DNA from: Brachypodius melanocephalos
Lineage: Eukaryota; Chordata; Aves; Passeriformes; Pycnonotidae
NCBI GenBank assembly: GCA_013398615.1
Contig: VZSR01001685.1
Coordinates: forward strand, 32,977,077 to 33,041,076
DNA: 64,000 nt
Reading direction: 5' to 3'
A program made the translations under genes and the position numbers. Of the stretch, positions 12,301 to 27,300 are shown piece by piece (position 1 is the first letter of the stretch; every line of letters begins with the position of its first letter). Under the pieces are notes generated by a model that was not told the origin of the DNA, searched no databases, and worked only from the letters and a program-made list of their open reading frames with translations.

Positions 12301-15300
12301 AGAAATGAAATGTTAAAATACTCCCCGCTTGGCGTATATAGTTCCCTTTCTCTCGCACTTTATGGATCATCCCCATCATCCTCTGCAAAATCCATTTACT
12401 CAAAGGATTTCACCATGAATAATTAAAGAATAGAGAAAAAGTCCTATAGAAATAAACTTGAAATGATCAGAGGTTTTTTTGTCCTCTTTTTTTTTCTTTT
12501 ATATCATGGTACGGAATACTAGGAAACAACATTCCTACTCTCAAATCCCAAAGTACAGTCACAGAAGCCTTTAAAAAGGAAAAGAATTTTCTATTTTATT
12601 CTCTTACATGTAGAATAACATATGTAGAACCCTACTGATTTCACTTTGGTTAAGTTTTACAGAAACTGTTCATAAAGGAAACACATACCACTACAGCATA
12701 ATTTAGTTTAACTCTCCTATCTTTTTTTGTCAGTTTTATGTCTCCCATGCCAAAATACTTGGATTATGTCCTCAAATTCACCCTGATGGAGCAAGTGGCG
12801 GAGCTAGGATCTAAACAAGATTAATCAGGAGAGGGGATGAGGAAAAAATGTTAGCTGTAACACAGATCTGGACACTGTGTACGGCAGCATCATATCTTAC
12901 ATATATAGAGAAATAATCATACTTCCAGGAAATGTCAGGGGGGTTTTACATGTTTTTAATTGTCCTTCAAATAGAGTCACATCTTTTTTACCTGAAATCT
13001 GCTTAAAATTAAGCGATAAAGTACCACAAATTGCTCTCTTTGAAATGCTAAATTCTCCCTAGCTCTTTCCAAAAAGAAAAATCATGCTGACCAAGGATAC
13101 CTGTAAAAATAAATATATAGGGACTGACAATCTTTTTATCTGATACAGTTTTTAACTGAAGACTTTAGGTGGATATTCACTGCTAGCATGCTTTAGAGTT
13201 TCAACAAAATCATATTTATAAATGAATGTTTATATGCAGGACATTCTACAGTTAACAGAAGGCAACAAAAGGAATTTATGAACTTTTAGTCACACTTTTT
13301 AGGTTCTAATTTTTTAGTGTGAAAATTTCAGATGGAAGAAAGATCATTGTTGTCTCAAATAATGAGAATAAGGTACTATTAGAGAATAATCAAAAACACC
13401 TGCCTACATGCCTATAAAGCAACAGGATTCATTTTAAAACAACTAACAAAGATGCAGACAGTACTTAAAAAGTGGAGTACTCTGCCTTGAAAAACTGTGA
13501 CTCCAAGAAGGTCTTTGGATTTCATGGGTAACTACTCCCTCAGTGTGATTTCTGGATGTACAATGGTGGAGGGATTTTCAGCAGGGAGATGAGTGGTATT
13601 TATTTTATCATAGAGAAGAATGAGAGGTAGTTTCGTTACAGCATTATATACACATGTATTTAAGTAAAGCATTTCACAGTACGCAGGTCCTTTTAGCCTG
13701 TTTACAAGAAACTTTCAAGGCCCAGATGCAGTTAGGTTAAGTTCAGCCTTGAACTAAGATGCCATTTTCTAGGAGCAAGAACGAGTGAACATTCTTCAGG
13801 AAAACATGGACTTCCATATCTGCAAGGCTTTTATCATCTGATCTCTCTCAAAAGTACATTTTTATTTAGCAATTGGAAAGAGTACTTCAACTTGGGCTTG
13901 TGTGAAAAGAAGAACCTGGCTGCCAAGAGTTAGCAACCTCGCTCTCCCAGCTGCTCTTCTCCTTCAGGGCCCCAGGAAAACTCAGATAACTTCCATGGTC
14001 ACTGCTACATCCTGAACCCCTGAAGTATAAGGTTATTAAAAGTAAGAGCACCCTATGTTTAACTGCTCAGACTTTTTTATATAGCATCAAAAGTCTTCTG
14101 ATGTTGACATTTTCCTTCAATTTTATTGATTTCATTTCTAGCATTTGAGGTTTTGCTGTTGTTGACAAGTGCTACAGATTGGTCCTAAGCAGAGACATAA
14201 GAAGGCTTGAGAAAGATGGTCTACTGCTCCAAGCTGGTACAGAAAATCCTCCTAAGATTTTGCTTGGTCCATCTTCTTCACATCTCAAACCACCATGATT
14301 ATGATACTTATGTGTTCAGGTCAGGTAAGGGTCTGATTTTGTTCTTCTCTTTGTATGTGTTGCTTCCCCTCCCTTTCATTTCAAGGTCAGAGATCAAAGC
14401 CTGACTACAGGGATAACTGGGAATATCACACTTTATCCATTGGTGGCACATTAAGTTGCTCTGCATTTTGTGAGACATATAAGTTGAACATCCAGTATTT
14501 TGGCCATTACAAAGTGCTTGGACTTTGCAGAAAGTATTTGGATGAAATTTTATGATATGTAACATATAGAAGTGCAGATCAAATGATCTAATAGTCTCTT
14601 GTGGTCTTAATTTCTACAAAGCTATGAAACAGTATCTTGGCAAATGTAGTTCAGTAACTTAGCAGATTATGAACAGCATGAAATTGGACAATATCCTTTG
14701 CTAAAATACACTAGGAATGTGTTGTTATCTATTCCTATCTAACTTGTTCCAGATGTGATAACATTTCCATAGTGAGGTATCTAACTACAAAACAGATTAA
14801 GCAGATATGCAAAAGAATGACAGACAGTAAGCTCTCACTTTGTTTAGGAAGCATTTTTTCCTTAGCTGAATCTGTGTACTGTATTACTAATAATTCTCTG
14901 TGGAGTGATATTCTGCAGTCAATTATATCTTTGCAAGTACTTTGCAAGTACTACTGTAAAGATTTGTGCATACCTTTCAAGACAAGAGAAAACTTCATCA
15001 CTTGTCCCATGGACAACTGATTTGTTTTTGCAGACTGTGAAAAAAAATCTCTCCCCAAGAACTTCCATAACTTTTGGTCTCTGCATACCAAACTCCAGCT
15101 ATCTGGGGGCCAAGCTTCCACATTTCTCAAACCATTTTCTGCTTGTCACTTTCCTGCTGGCATGTTTTCCTCATCCACTGAGAGCAGAGCTAGCACTGGT
15201 GGTGGAATGACCTTTCTGCTCTGCTTGGTAAGGATGGTCAGCTGGGCTTCCACCAGCACAAGCCCCATGTGGGGGGACAACAAAATGACCCAGAGAAAGT

Positions 15301-18300
15301 TCAGAGACTCCCTTTTTGGTACTGCTACAAAGAATTTTTTTCTTATCCAAACACCAGGAGACATACAGTGTGCTTTCACTTGGAGTTGTTTCACAAGACA
15401 GGGGTCCTACTTTTTGAAGACACAATGTATTTTGGCACTGTCTACACTCGTGTCACATATGCAAACAGAGCCGGTACAATAGCTCTGCTACAATATTTAA
15501 TCTTTAAACATGTTTAAAGAGCAAATATGTCACACGCCAAGTACTAGTATGGTCACCCTGCTTGAACTAACTTTGGATAGTTATTAGTGCTCAGCTGCTT
15601 CTCTGACATTATCAACACAGATAAAAATCCCTCATTGGGGAAATTAAAAAGTACTAAATGCCAGTGACTGAAAGAAACTTTGTTACTTTAAACCTTGCAT
15701 TAAAATGACAAGGCAATCAAATTTTGACAAGACAAGCTAATTAGTATGCCAGCAATGAAATGTGAAGAATCTCCAGGGAATTGGTTCTGAAAAGTTTTAT
15801 GTCATCTATAGGGCCTGTTTTAAAGCTAATGTTGTCAGCTCTCCTGGTGAAATACACAACAGTTGAATTTCATTATCCTAGTAGAAATTAAGGACTAAAA
15901 TCCCTTCACTATTTTCTAGTCATCTTTTTTTCTCCTCCAAATATTACACTAAGTCTTAGTTTACAGTCAGGCATGTAAGTTCTTCAGGACACTAAAGCAA
16001 AACACCCCTAGAGTTATCAATGACATTAAAAAGCGTATTGTTTTAAGTGGCTGTATGGTGCTTATTGTGTTTGCCTATTGTGTGTGTTTCACAGAATTGC
16101 AAACATATTCCCCTTTCCCACAGAGTTTATATTTTCAAATTTATCCTTCCTCTACAATTTTTTATTAGCTTCAACTTAGCATTTTATAATGAAAGATTAA
16201 TTTATTTTGAAATGCTGCATACTGCATCATGTACCAAATAGATACATATATAAACAAATAAAATACATCTCAAACACATGTATGTGTCTGGTTTCTTCTC
16301 AAAGATTTACAGAACTTTGAACATTTCTATTTAAAGTGCCTACTTATCACACTGCATTGTAGTTACATCACTTTTTTTTTGCCCTCTCAACACAAATTAA
16401 AGTTAATCAACTGCTACAGCACAGAATTAGGGCCTACATAATAAAAAAAAGACTAAAATCCCTGCCTTTGGTAGGTGAATCATTTCTTATTACCAATGGT
16501 TTCTTATTACCATTACTCATCCCAGGGAAAAGGAGGAGCTTTTAAGAGACAGTGGGGAGTGGAAATGGGTTTCTGCTTGCAGTGGCAGGTGAATTTCCTC
16601 CTGACCTACCTCACCTTTCCAGGTGCCCTTAAACAACCGATATGAGGCCCTGGAATCTGAGGACCAGGGAGATGAAGATCCATCCAAGTTGGAGGGGTTT
16701 TGTAGGGCAGGTCAACCTACTCCTCACATCAAAACCTCCTCAATTAAGAAAAAAAGGAAGGACAGTAATCATTGGTGACTCCATTTTGAGAGGAATGGAG
16801 GACCCAACATGCCAACTGGGACTCAGCCCATAGGGAGGTGTGTGCCTTGGGGAAATCACCAACAAACTTCCCAGCTTGGCATTGCCCACTGACTATTGCA
16901 GACTGGTTTTCCAGGTGGACACATACAAAGTCCCAACAAGACTAAGGATGATCAAGCGAGACCTCAGGGCCTTGGGACAACTGGTCAAGGGATCTGAAGA
17001 TCAAATTGTGTTCTTTTCTTTCCTGCCAGTTGCTGTCATACTAAACATAAGTTGTCAAGAATTATTTCAAAAATTATCCAGAAAACAACAGAGGAGTATT
17101 TAGGATAGGTGTGGAGGATGGATTTAACAAGATGGCACTTGGACAGCTGGAGGATCTGAACACTGGACTGAGCAAAATGAGCCGTGCTTTGAGAGACGGG
17201 AATAGGTTATGGGGCTTCACAACTAAGCAGCCTCTCCAGGGGTAAGGAAGGAGATTTCCCTGCAGACACTCCAGAAGCACCTACTGCCCAGGGTGAAGTT
17301 CTGCTGCTGGAGGGATTGAGCAGGGTGAAGAGCTGTCACTGCGAGGTGGGAAGAGGTGCACCTTTACCCCAAGACATTAAATACACCTCACTTCCATGCT
17401 GAGCACTGCAGGGTCTGTCAGCAGAAGAGCAGAGTTTACCCTACTGAAATTGCCCATGTTTTGGTAGAAGTATTGTAACATTTAGTAAGCCTGAGGTTGT
17501 GCTGGCATTAAGCAGGCTCAGTGAGAAGGATGTAATCAAAAGCCCTACCTTCCTTCTCCTACAAGCAAATCCCTGCAGGGAAAGGTGCCCAACTTACCTT
17601 TCTTTTTGCTTCAGCTCTGTCAGCTTTTCTCAGCAATTTGGAAGCAAAACAAATTACTGTGATCTATCTGGGGAAGATCCAGGTTTGTTTTTTTTTTTAA
17701 GGTCAAGAAGCACAAAAAAGTATTACATCCAGAAGAAAATATTTTAAAGGGGTTTTTTGGGGGGTTTGTGGGGTTTTTTTGTTGTAGTTGTTTTTTTGTT
17801 TGTTTGGGGTTTTTTTGTTTTTGTTTTTGTTTTTTTGTTTTGTTTTGTTGTTGGTTTTTTTTTTTTTAAAGCAGAAGCACAATTGTAAGCCTGAGACATC
17901 ACCCAGTGCAACCAGCAGAACTCCAGAAACACACTCACTCAGGACCTGGAGAGCACATGCACACCTCGATGGCCAAAGTCCTTTATTCACTAATACTCAA
18001 CTCCTCATTACAGATAGGATTACGCATATGTTTTCACATCCACCCACATTTTTAGGAAAGAGTTATTTAAGAAAATAAGGAAATGAAACAGGTTTTGAAG
18101 GACCAAATCTCATACTCTTCTCACTTGTGAAAGACATGCAAAAAACGTGTACATTTTAAAAGAATTAGGCTGTACACTACGTCTCCAAGTAGAACATCAC
18201 TTTTAAAAGGTCACATCATTGAAAGAAAAATGAAAAGAAAAAGGGAAATGTAATAAGAAAGGAAGGAAAAGGAACTCAAAAGGTTAATAATCTATCCTTT

Positions 18301-21300
18301 AAACAAAAAAGGCAATCTACTTTTTCTCATTAAAACCTGACACACAGCACTAACTGAGGAGATTATGTTGTGAAAACATACTGCATCGCATGGTAATGCT
18401 TGATCGAGATCAGCAATCAGGAGCAAAAAGAAAGCACTGTTTCGTGATTATAATAGCAAATTCTGGAAGACAACCAAATACATCATCTAGCAGCCTAACA
18501 GCTGTTACAGCTTGGTAGTAATACCTTGGCATTTGCTATAAGCTATAACTTGAAAAAAATTATTTCTCATCTGCCAGAAACAAGAAAATGTTCTCCTTTT
18601 AACATTTCTGAAGATTCTTTTACTAGAATACCCAGGTAATGGATGCGCTTTTTTATTTTCCTCAGGTTTTACTCTTGCTGTTAAGTTAATAGTGTATCAG
18701 TTAGATTTAAAAAAATAAGTTTGAGGAAAAAATACTGAAGGCAACATAAATAATCTGTGTTCAGATAGATCCCAGCTTGATGACACACTGGGTAGTAGAT
18801 AACAGGAAATATTTCTAATTGTCCTCCTTGCTCATATTCACAGCTGTGATCAAAAGTAATCATTACACCTCATACCTACCTGAAAAGGGAACATTTTCAA
18901 AATAAAGTTTAGTACCTTTCCATATGTTTTGCTGTTAAGCCTTCTTTTTCCAAGTCAGAGGCAGTACACAAGGATGCAGACTAAGACAATAATGCTGAGA
19001 ATTAACAATACTTAACAAACCCAATCTTTAAATTACTACTGGAATAGGATGAGAAGAGGAACATGGGAGATGTTTATTGTAATTTGTCTAAGTATATGAA
19101 ATAGTTTAAAAAATTGTTCTGTGCTTAGACACGCTCCCTAAAATCATTAATTTTCTACGTACACGGTACTTTAAACCCTAAAGTAAGCATGCATCATAAC
19201 AAGGACATAGACTACATAAAATTTTTCAGCACTTCAAACATTCAAGTAATTTTAGGGTTAAGTAAAAGAAGTTCATCATAAATATTTTAGTTTCTGCTTA
19301 GATTTTGAAGTGTCATAAACAATATCTCTCAGAAATCAATAGTCACACAGTATATCTAGGGGGAAAAGAAACAAACAGAAAGGTGGTTTGAGCTATCAAA
19401 GAGGTCTCTACCTTTATGCCGAGTGCAGTTTTCTTGGCCTCTGCTTTTAATCTTGTAGCTCTTAACACAGGCCTGGTTTTCTTATAATCTTGTTTCCCTA
19501 GAGTAAAGAAGCATATTTAATGAAAATGACACAAAAAATAATATAAAGAATGAGAGCATTTATTTCAATTGAAAAGTCAGGTTTAACATATTTAAAACAC
19601 CCCCCAGCCCAGCATTTTAAACAACAGCTACTCTGTAACATAGGGATTCAATCTGGGGAACAACCATGTTTAACACAGACAGAAACAAGATCGACAAATC
19701 AGTGCAGAACCTCTTACTCCAGAGTGACATCAAAATATACATATGGACAGATATCCACTAGATACGAACAACATTTAATAAATTACTCCATAGTAATCAG
19801 CCAGCAAATAAGTAGATTAAAGGCAGATTATGTTTTTCCCTCTCACCAAAATTTTCATTAAAATTTTCCTTGGTTAGACATCTCTGATGCACATATAAAT
19901 GTGCAATACAAGACATTCTGGTGAATGTAAAGGTTCATAATTCTGAACTGGAATATTATTTGCAGGTATCAGAACTCAGAGACATGGAGATCAGTTTGAG
20001 TAAATGCTAATAAAACCATTGCTTGACACCATCTGCTTGTGTAGAAACACATTACACAAAATCTTCTAGATGAACTTTCTACAAGTTACAGGAACTATCT
20101 CTTGCAGTCACAAAGAGTGCAGCCCAGGGTTTGATTACTGTAAGTCTGTAACAACTGAGTTCAGAGGAGGACACATAAGTACTCAGAAATGGTAGAAATG
20201 GTATAAATCATTTATCTCAATAACAAAGCATAAAACACTTGGTATCTCTCAGAGATATTTCTGTTGTCTGAAAGGCCTGCTAGTGTTGTATTATGAACTA
20301 TAAACCACAGCCTCTTTAAATTAACAGAAGTCAAGGTACAGATACAGTCACAAAAGGACAAGAAAAAGAAGAATCTGTGAAGGAACTGTTCAGAGGGACA
20401 GAACCTCAGTATAAATGCTCTGGCTTTTTAAAAAAGTCCTTTTAATTTTTTTCCTCCTGATGTGTACATATCTTTTTTGTTCTTTATGCCTAATTCCAAT
20501 GCTAAACTGTAACACTTAAAGCAGAGTGTTTGGCCTTTTTCAAATCACTAAGTTTACCTATTTGTACATTAGCTTTCATTACTGTTACAGTCAAATAGTT
20601 TAACCTTTCCTCTAAAACTTTGTCCAGTGGTTTTGTATACAAAAATCCCGTTTGTCCAAGCAGATGTAATTTTACACTCATAATCAATAATGCAAACTTC
20701 TCATTTTATGGCTACCTTGAAAACTGGGATATTATACTGTAGTGATGAAATTCTGAAATGTAAATGTCTTCTTCCAGTGATACACTGGATTCATGGAAAC
20801 ACACTTCTGACTTTGTCTATTTCTTGTATCACCCCACTCATACTCAGTACAGAGATTGTCTGTGAAGCAAACCGTGAATGCTGAACTCACATTACAAATT
20901 TGCTTTCACTATATAATCTCTCCTCAGTCCTGTGGATTATACATTGTGAGGGTCTCCATACTATTCTTTGGTCAGATATTATTCATAAAAGACTTGAAAT
21001 AACTTTAAAATACTCAATAACAAATGGAAAAATAACTGAAACTATATGTATTAGGAATAAAGAAAAAAGGTAGCATATATATCTAAGGAAACTCAGAAGA
21101 CAGAGTGGAGAAAGAATGACAGAAAGATGATTTATGTCAGATGCTCCAATATATTCATCCAGTCAATACATCTTATTAGCAGATGGGACCACTGCAGCAT
21201 TATTTTTCAAAAGTCAGTAAGTAATATCTGATAACAGGATGCATCAGGAGTACAGTAATTTTTTAGAACAGCTGGGGAAGGCCTTGTCATGAGATGGAAT

Positions 21301-24300
21301 GGCTAAATCATGAGATTAATCCAGCCAGAGAGAGAATGTGTTTCTTCTCCCTAAAGTTCCACACTTACACTTTTGCCATGAAATAGTTAAAAGATTGTTC
21401 AGAATTTCCATTACAAATGGCAGAAGTTTATTACCCATAAAAATACAGTCCAGGCTGAAATTTGGTGTAGACACACCCCAGCCTCAAATTTTTTCTGTTT
21501 TTTTGTTGGGAGCCAACTTTCATAAATGATGCAGCTGTTCTAACTTACTTGTGAACAAACTATAGAAATGTATCAATCTGAAATGTTTTAAGCATGAAAA
21601 ATATCTTCGTTTAGAATTTTATAACTGACAAGCACTAAATTCAATCTCAGTTCTCATAATTCGAGCTTGTTTCAGTTACCCCGATGGAAGAGCAGCAAAG
21701 ACAGTCAAAGATTTCCCCTCCAGTGATGCAACAGCATTAGATATTGGAAACTAGAAAGCTTGGTAAGGTGCATTAGGAAAGGGACACAAGCCAGTTAGTA
21801 AAACCCACCTCCCTCTCCTCCCATTGCCCATTCTCCCTCCTCTTCCCCACAGCTCAAGTGTGAAGGTGACGAGAGCAGGGGCAGATGTTGCATAGAAGAC
21901 CCAGTCTGTGAAATACATGCATGGGCAGAACCATACATTATCCAAATAAGAAAGCTTATTGCTGCTCTTTCCCTTGGTTTCTGGCACCCTGCTACTCTTT
22001 ATTCCAGTATCATTGCTATAGCTAACACTGGATTCTACCTATCTAGAGAATACTTCCAGATTTATATTAAGTGTGATATGAACAACTAACCCTCATATAA
22101 CAAACAGGCTATTTTAGTGATAACTCTAGAGCTGGTAGTTCTCCAAACCCATGCACCTGCCATTAATTTACCACTCTCCTTGCTAAATGCGATACCCAAA
22201 AGGAAAAAAATATGGTAGGGAAACAGTCTGAGTCCACCAAGTGCAAAAGTTTAAAAAGGGCATCTGTGGACTTCTTTGTAATGAAAACCAGATTCAGCAA
22301 TCGTACTAAAAGACTCTTAAAACATGTGAACTTTCTGAGGCCTTGGGAAAGACATCTGCTCTACAGGACTATAAAGAACAATGAAATGCAAAGCTCCTGC
22401 CATGTGAATACTGATCATTACCACCTGGAAAACAAGGAGAAAAAAGTAATACAGGCTCCCTACAGCCTCCCTTCTTTTGGGCTTGCAAATTCAACCAGTT
22501 GGGATAAGCATATTCACACTCTCACTGTCTTCTAGTTTTATCTCACCCAGCAAGTTGTCTTGTACATTTATCTGTCAGAGTCATCAGTTTAAGCTATTTC
22601 TTCTTCTCAGGAAGTGATCACCACAGCCAGTTGAGACAGACTCATCAGACAAAGCCCCTTTTGTCTGCTTTATTCAATGCCTATCTGAGAACCAAGTTTT
22701 CCTGATGGAATATATGAAGGCAAGAAGAAGCTAAAAAGACACAACTGGAAGATTCCCAGACCAAGTTTTACTTTTCTTATTACTTAAACAAAATCCTTAC
22801 CTCTTTGACTAGTCATTATTGTTACCAATTTGTCATCTCTCAAACTCTAAACTCTAGTGCCAGCTTCCCTTAACTTTTTTAATAACTACCACTATTTATC
22901 TATTTCTTTTTAAACAAATGTGCCACTTCTTTCCTTTTTCAGGTCCACCACTTCCTTTCCATTTTTAAGGCAAAAGAAGTACTCCATGGTAAGGCAACAA
23001 TTTTTACTGACTACAGCTCTCTGCTTGTCCTGCTTCCTGACAGTTCCTCCAAAGATCATCCACCTTCCCGTTCAGTGCTTGAAGTAGCCTTTGCCTTTCA
23101 GAAACTCCACAGAGCTCACCTTGCACCTTGTCCCTCCCTTCCATCCTTCTTTTCCACTCCTTTGGTGGCAAAGTGCCTCCAGTAGCACCTGAACTGAGCT
23201 GTGCCATGTTTATAGAACCTGTTTGGAAGACTTTCTCCAGGTAGAAATGAAGAATATTTTACTAGCTGTAGAAAAGGGTGAAGATAAGGGAGGTTTTTAG
23301 CTACTAAAACAGCTGTATTGTGAAAAATGACAAAGGCTGTCTCCTTCAGAGGGGATATTAGGGATATTGCACAATATGCAAAGTGAGTTTGTTTCTCTTC
23401 ATGTAACTAGGAATAAAAATCTATGGATTTTGCAAGATTTTTTAAATTTAACTCCACTTACAAGGGAAATTGAGATCCCATACATCTTCTATTCAATAAT
23501 TTCAATAATATATTAGAGATGACCTGATCTTATATATTCAATATTCTTTTTAATTAAACTTCCAATGACATAATGATAAATGCAAAATAACTAAATAATA
23601 TGTATAAGTTAGACAAGTTCATTTAAGTTCTGGGTTAATTTTTTTTAGTCTACAGAAATACTGTGACATTGCCAGGTAGAATGCAGAACACTGTACTTCT
23701 GCATACATGCCAAGCTCCTTTATGCATGTAACTGAGAATGCAGCATGTTGAGCACTGTATTTCAGAAAACTGACTACATTTAGGATTGTGTTTAAAGATG
23801 CTTCTGTTTAAGACACAATCTGAAAAAAATCTACAGAATAACTTCAGGAGAAAAAAAATTGTATTGCCAACCCTTCTAGATATTTACTCTTTCATTCTAA
23901 CAATAGCTCATTACTGGAATTGAATAACAGACTAAAGACTGCCTCTCTGCTTTTCAATTCATCAGGCTTAAGCAGAAACAGGACTGCATCTTTGGTCTTT
24001 GTTGATGCTGCTGTCCAAGCTTATTATCATATGAATATCTAGTTATTGTTTTATAAATGTTCACATTTCAGGAGCTCCCTGCTTTCTTTTCTCTCAGCAG
24101 ACTTTACAATATCCACCTTCATTATCATCATGGGGCAGCATTGCTCTTCGCCTGCATTTGCTACTTTAAAAATTAATGCACTGCTATTTTCTGAATACTG
24201 TACTGTGTAAGCTGCTTATGAGTACATTATGCTATCAAGCAAGCACATGCAGAAAAGCTTCCTAAACTGTTATTCTTTCAATGAAAATACAGCTGGTTCT

Positions 24301-27300
24301 GCTTCAAAGGCACTTCTTTTCACCTGCAAATGGACTTGCTTCTACACTTATTCCTCAATTCATTGTCTTTTATTTGTGTCTGCAAATCTTTAATTGCCTT
24401 TAATTAGAAAGAAGTAAATTCAGTGCTTTAATCTTGCAAATACATTCAATCATAATTCTGTCTGGGATGAATACCAAGTTCTATTCACTGACTGATCTTT
24501 ATAACAAAGGTATATAAATTTATTGTCCGTTTATATAGACCACATCAATTAAGCCACAATGGAAAACCAAACAGATAAGAGTCAAAATATTTGAAATGAG
24601 AAATGTGCAATTTAAATTTAATTACTCAGACAAATAATTTGAAGATGAGTTATTTACAGCATGCCAAAAAAACCTGACAGATAGTTAAATTTTTTAATCC
24701 ATGCTACAGATTTAAAATTCCTTTCAACACTTTCACTATAACTTGTAACAACCAACAAACTGCTGTCCTGAATCTTTCTGTGCTGGCATTATAGTCATAC
24801 TCAAAACATTAGTAAGACATTTTCCATACATTAGCAATCCATTTCATATGTTAAAGTACTGCTTAAGGATCAATAAAACTACAACTAGAGGGTAAATTTT
24901 AATTACCAGTAGTAGTTTAACCAAAGTACCTTACTGTAACTGATACTGAAAACCATACTAAAATACATACATATCAAATTAGAAACCAGAGACAGATTGT
25001 GGCAAGATTTACTGTCAAACTGCATGTGTGAAATCACACACCTAGTTTAGCTGAAATCAATTGGTTTATTATGATTATTGATATGAACTAGTGAAGGTTC
25101 CTTCACAAAACCCCGTAGAACAAACAAACAAGAAAATGGACTTCTGGTCTTTTCAGGGTTTCCATAGTCTGACTTCAAGCATCCTGTCCTTTTCCCTGCA
25201 GTAACAGGGGTAAGGGAGAATTAGATCTCATTAGCAGGGACAAAGGCCCAAGACAGAGAAAGGTTCAGTCATGCCGTCCTCCACAACCTCCTTATATGCA
25301 AGACACAGAAGGTCTTACACCTGATTTCAGTTTTAGGCGATTGCTAGTTTGGGTCTCTCTTTACTTCCCACAGAGAGAGTTCTCCAAAGAGTGAGTTGAT
25401 AGCAGCCTAGCATAGTCTAAAGAGCTCGCTGGTGCTCCCTGTTTTACTGTCAAGAACAACTAGAGATGTTTGGAATCCAAGTCAGGTGGGTTGGCTTCAA
25501 CTCTAAGTTTAAACAGATTAAATATGAACCAAGGAAACAGCTCTAAGGGACAAACGGAGAAGAATCAGTTCCTACATGATTTTATCTTGATTCAAGACGT
25601 TTCCAGACACGGCCAAATTACCTTTGAAGTAATTATCTTGAGTATTACTAGTACTATAGAAAGAAAAACACAGAGCCACGAAGGGACTGTAAATTGCATT
25701 GAAAACCACAGCCCAAATTCCATCCCTGCTCAGCTGACATGGTGGTTCCCAAGCCAGTTGGCTATGCCTGTGCTACAGAGTCACTGCACCCTGTAGCATA
25801 ATTAGCACACTGCTTCTTCAGAACTGCTCCCATGGACCAGCTATGGCCCTGCTTTAAGCTACAGTCTCAAGGAATGGGTTAGGTTAGAAGACATTCCTGG
25901 GGCTCATATGATCCATCCCTCTGCTCAGAACACAGCCAATTTTTAAACTGTATTCGACCTGAAAGTCAGCTCCAGTGACTCTGGAAGCAGGTGTAGCTGA
26001 TCTTATTCAGTTGAATTTTTAGTATTTCCAAGGGTAGAGATTCCACAACCGCCCTAAGACACTCTTCCCAACATTTGGCCATCCCTCTCGTAAAAATATC
26101 TTTCACCCATCTATTGAGAATTTGCATGTTCTAACGCCTTTTGTCCTACCATTGTGCATTTTTGAGAACGGTTAGGCTTCACCCTGCCTGTAGACTCCCA
26201 CTAAGTATTTGTAGACAGCAGTAACATCTCAGTTGAGCTTTCTCTTCTTAAAGTTGAAAAGTCAGCTCTCTCAGCCTTTTCTGTGCCCTAGACAGACATC
26301 CTGACCCTTCACTGGTCCCACTCCAGTATGTTCATGTTCTCCTTGTTTTCTTGTGCATGTGCACAGCACTTGCCTTTTTCAACTATCGGGGAACCACTTC
26401 CATGGAACCAGCTAAATGGCTGACAGCTGAGAGAGAACTTAGTCATAAAATCACATTGCCTGAAGTACCTTAACGTCACCATTACAATGGAAGCGAAGTG
26501 CACCAAAGGAATTCAGTTGGGTCTGTAAACAGCAAGTCAATGGACTAAAAGGTTCCAATCAGTTTGCACTAGCTCCAATTCCCTAACTTTAGAGTAGTTT
26601 GTTTTTTAGTAGGAGGAAAGACAAGCATTTATTTTCTTACATGCCTTGGGACTCCAAAACTGAGCTCTATCATCTCTTACATAGTAGTACAACTTTTCTT
26701 TAAGTGCCTTTCTAAATGCCAACAAGTTAGATGTCTGGCATGGAAAAAGAAGTGTTTTTTAAAGTGCTTAGTAACACCATCGAAAAGCAGAGAAGTACCT
26801 ACACACCTGCCTCCTAAAGTGCACAAACAAGTATTTAATTTTATGATCTTTAAGAGATTTTAAACCAGTTATTGTATATTCACTGAATAACAGAATTTCA
26901 ACCCAGTGAAACTCTGTGAAACTCTGCTCTCACAGAACGTATCTTCAACATGCCTGCTTCATTCTGAAAAAAACCTATTTATGTAGAATGTTGAGGAACC
27001 TCAGAAAAACAAAATTCCATAGGAATTTCATGCCTAACTTCAGTAAAAATTAGTCAGCAAACCACAGAGCAGTAACAGTTTTATAACCTAAGTCTGAGAA
27101 TTACCAATACAGCCCGAGCTCACATCTGTGGAAACAAGATCAAGCTTTCAAGTATTTATTATTGTATTTTGTGTTATCAGTGCCGCATAAATAAATTCAA
27201 TGACCATTTTTTTCCTGAGAAGCAGAAGTGAGATTTTCTTATTTTTAATTGCTGTGATTCCAAAGGGAGTTTTCGGAGTCTTAGGTTAACAGAAAGATTT

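Larger units (their letters stand above)
9355..19411 (-). other. TRIQK: TRIQK intron between middle and last coding exons (~10 kb)
   Basis: The intron is bounded by GT at 19411/19410 and AG at 9356/9355 on the minus strand. It contains an AT-rich tract near 10.15 kb, small direct duplications at 11.9, 14.9 and 16.5 kb, a decayed LINE ORF1 at 16.5-17.05 kb and a G/T-rich tract at 17.74-17.87 kb. Overlapping short open frames at 15.15-15.5 kb have no recognisable domain. No other exon is supported. Confidence 0.85.

Noticed and set aside
15146..15517. Cluster of overlapping frames on both strands
   Set aside because: No frame has a recognisable domain; the overlap of several frames reflects a local shortage of stops.
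17703..18078. Lys/Asn/Thr-rich and Phe/Leu-rich open frames
   Set aside because: Translation of the G/T-rich low-complexity tract.
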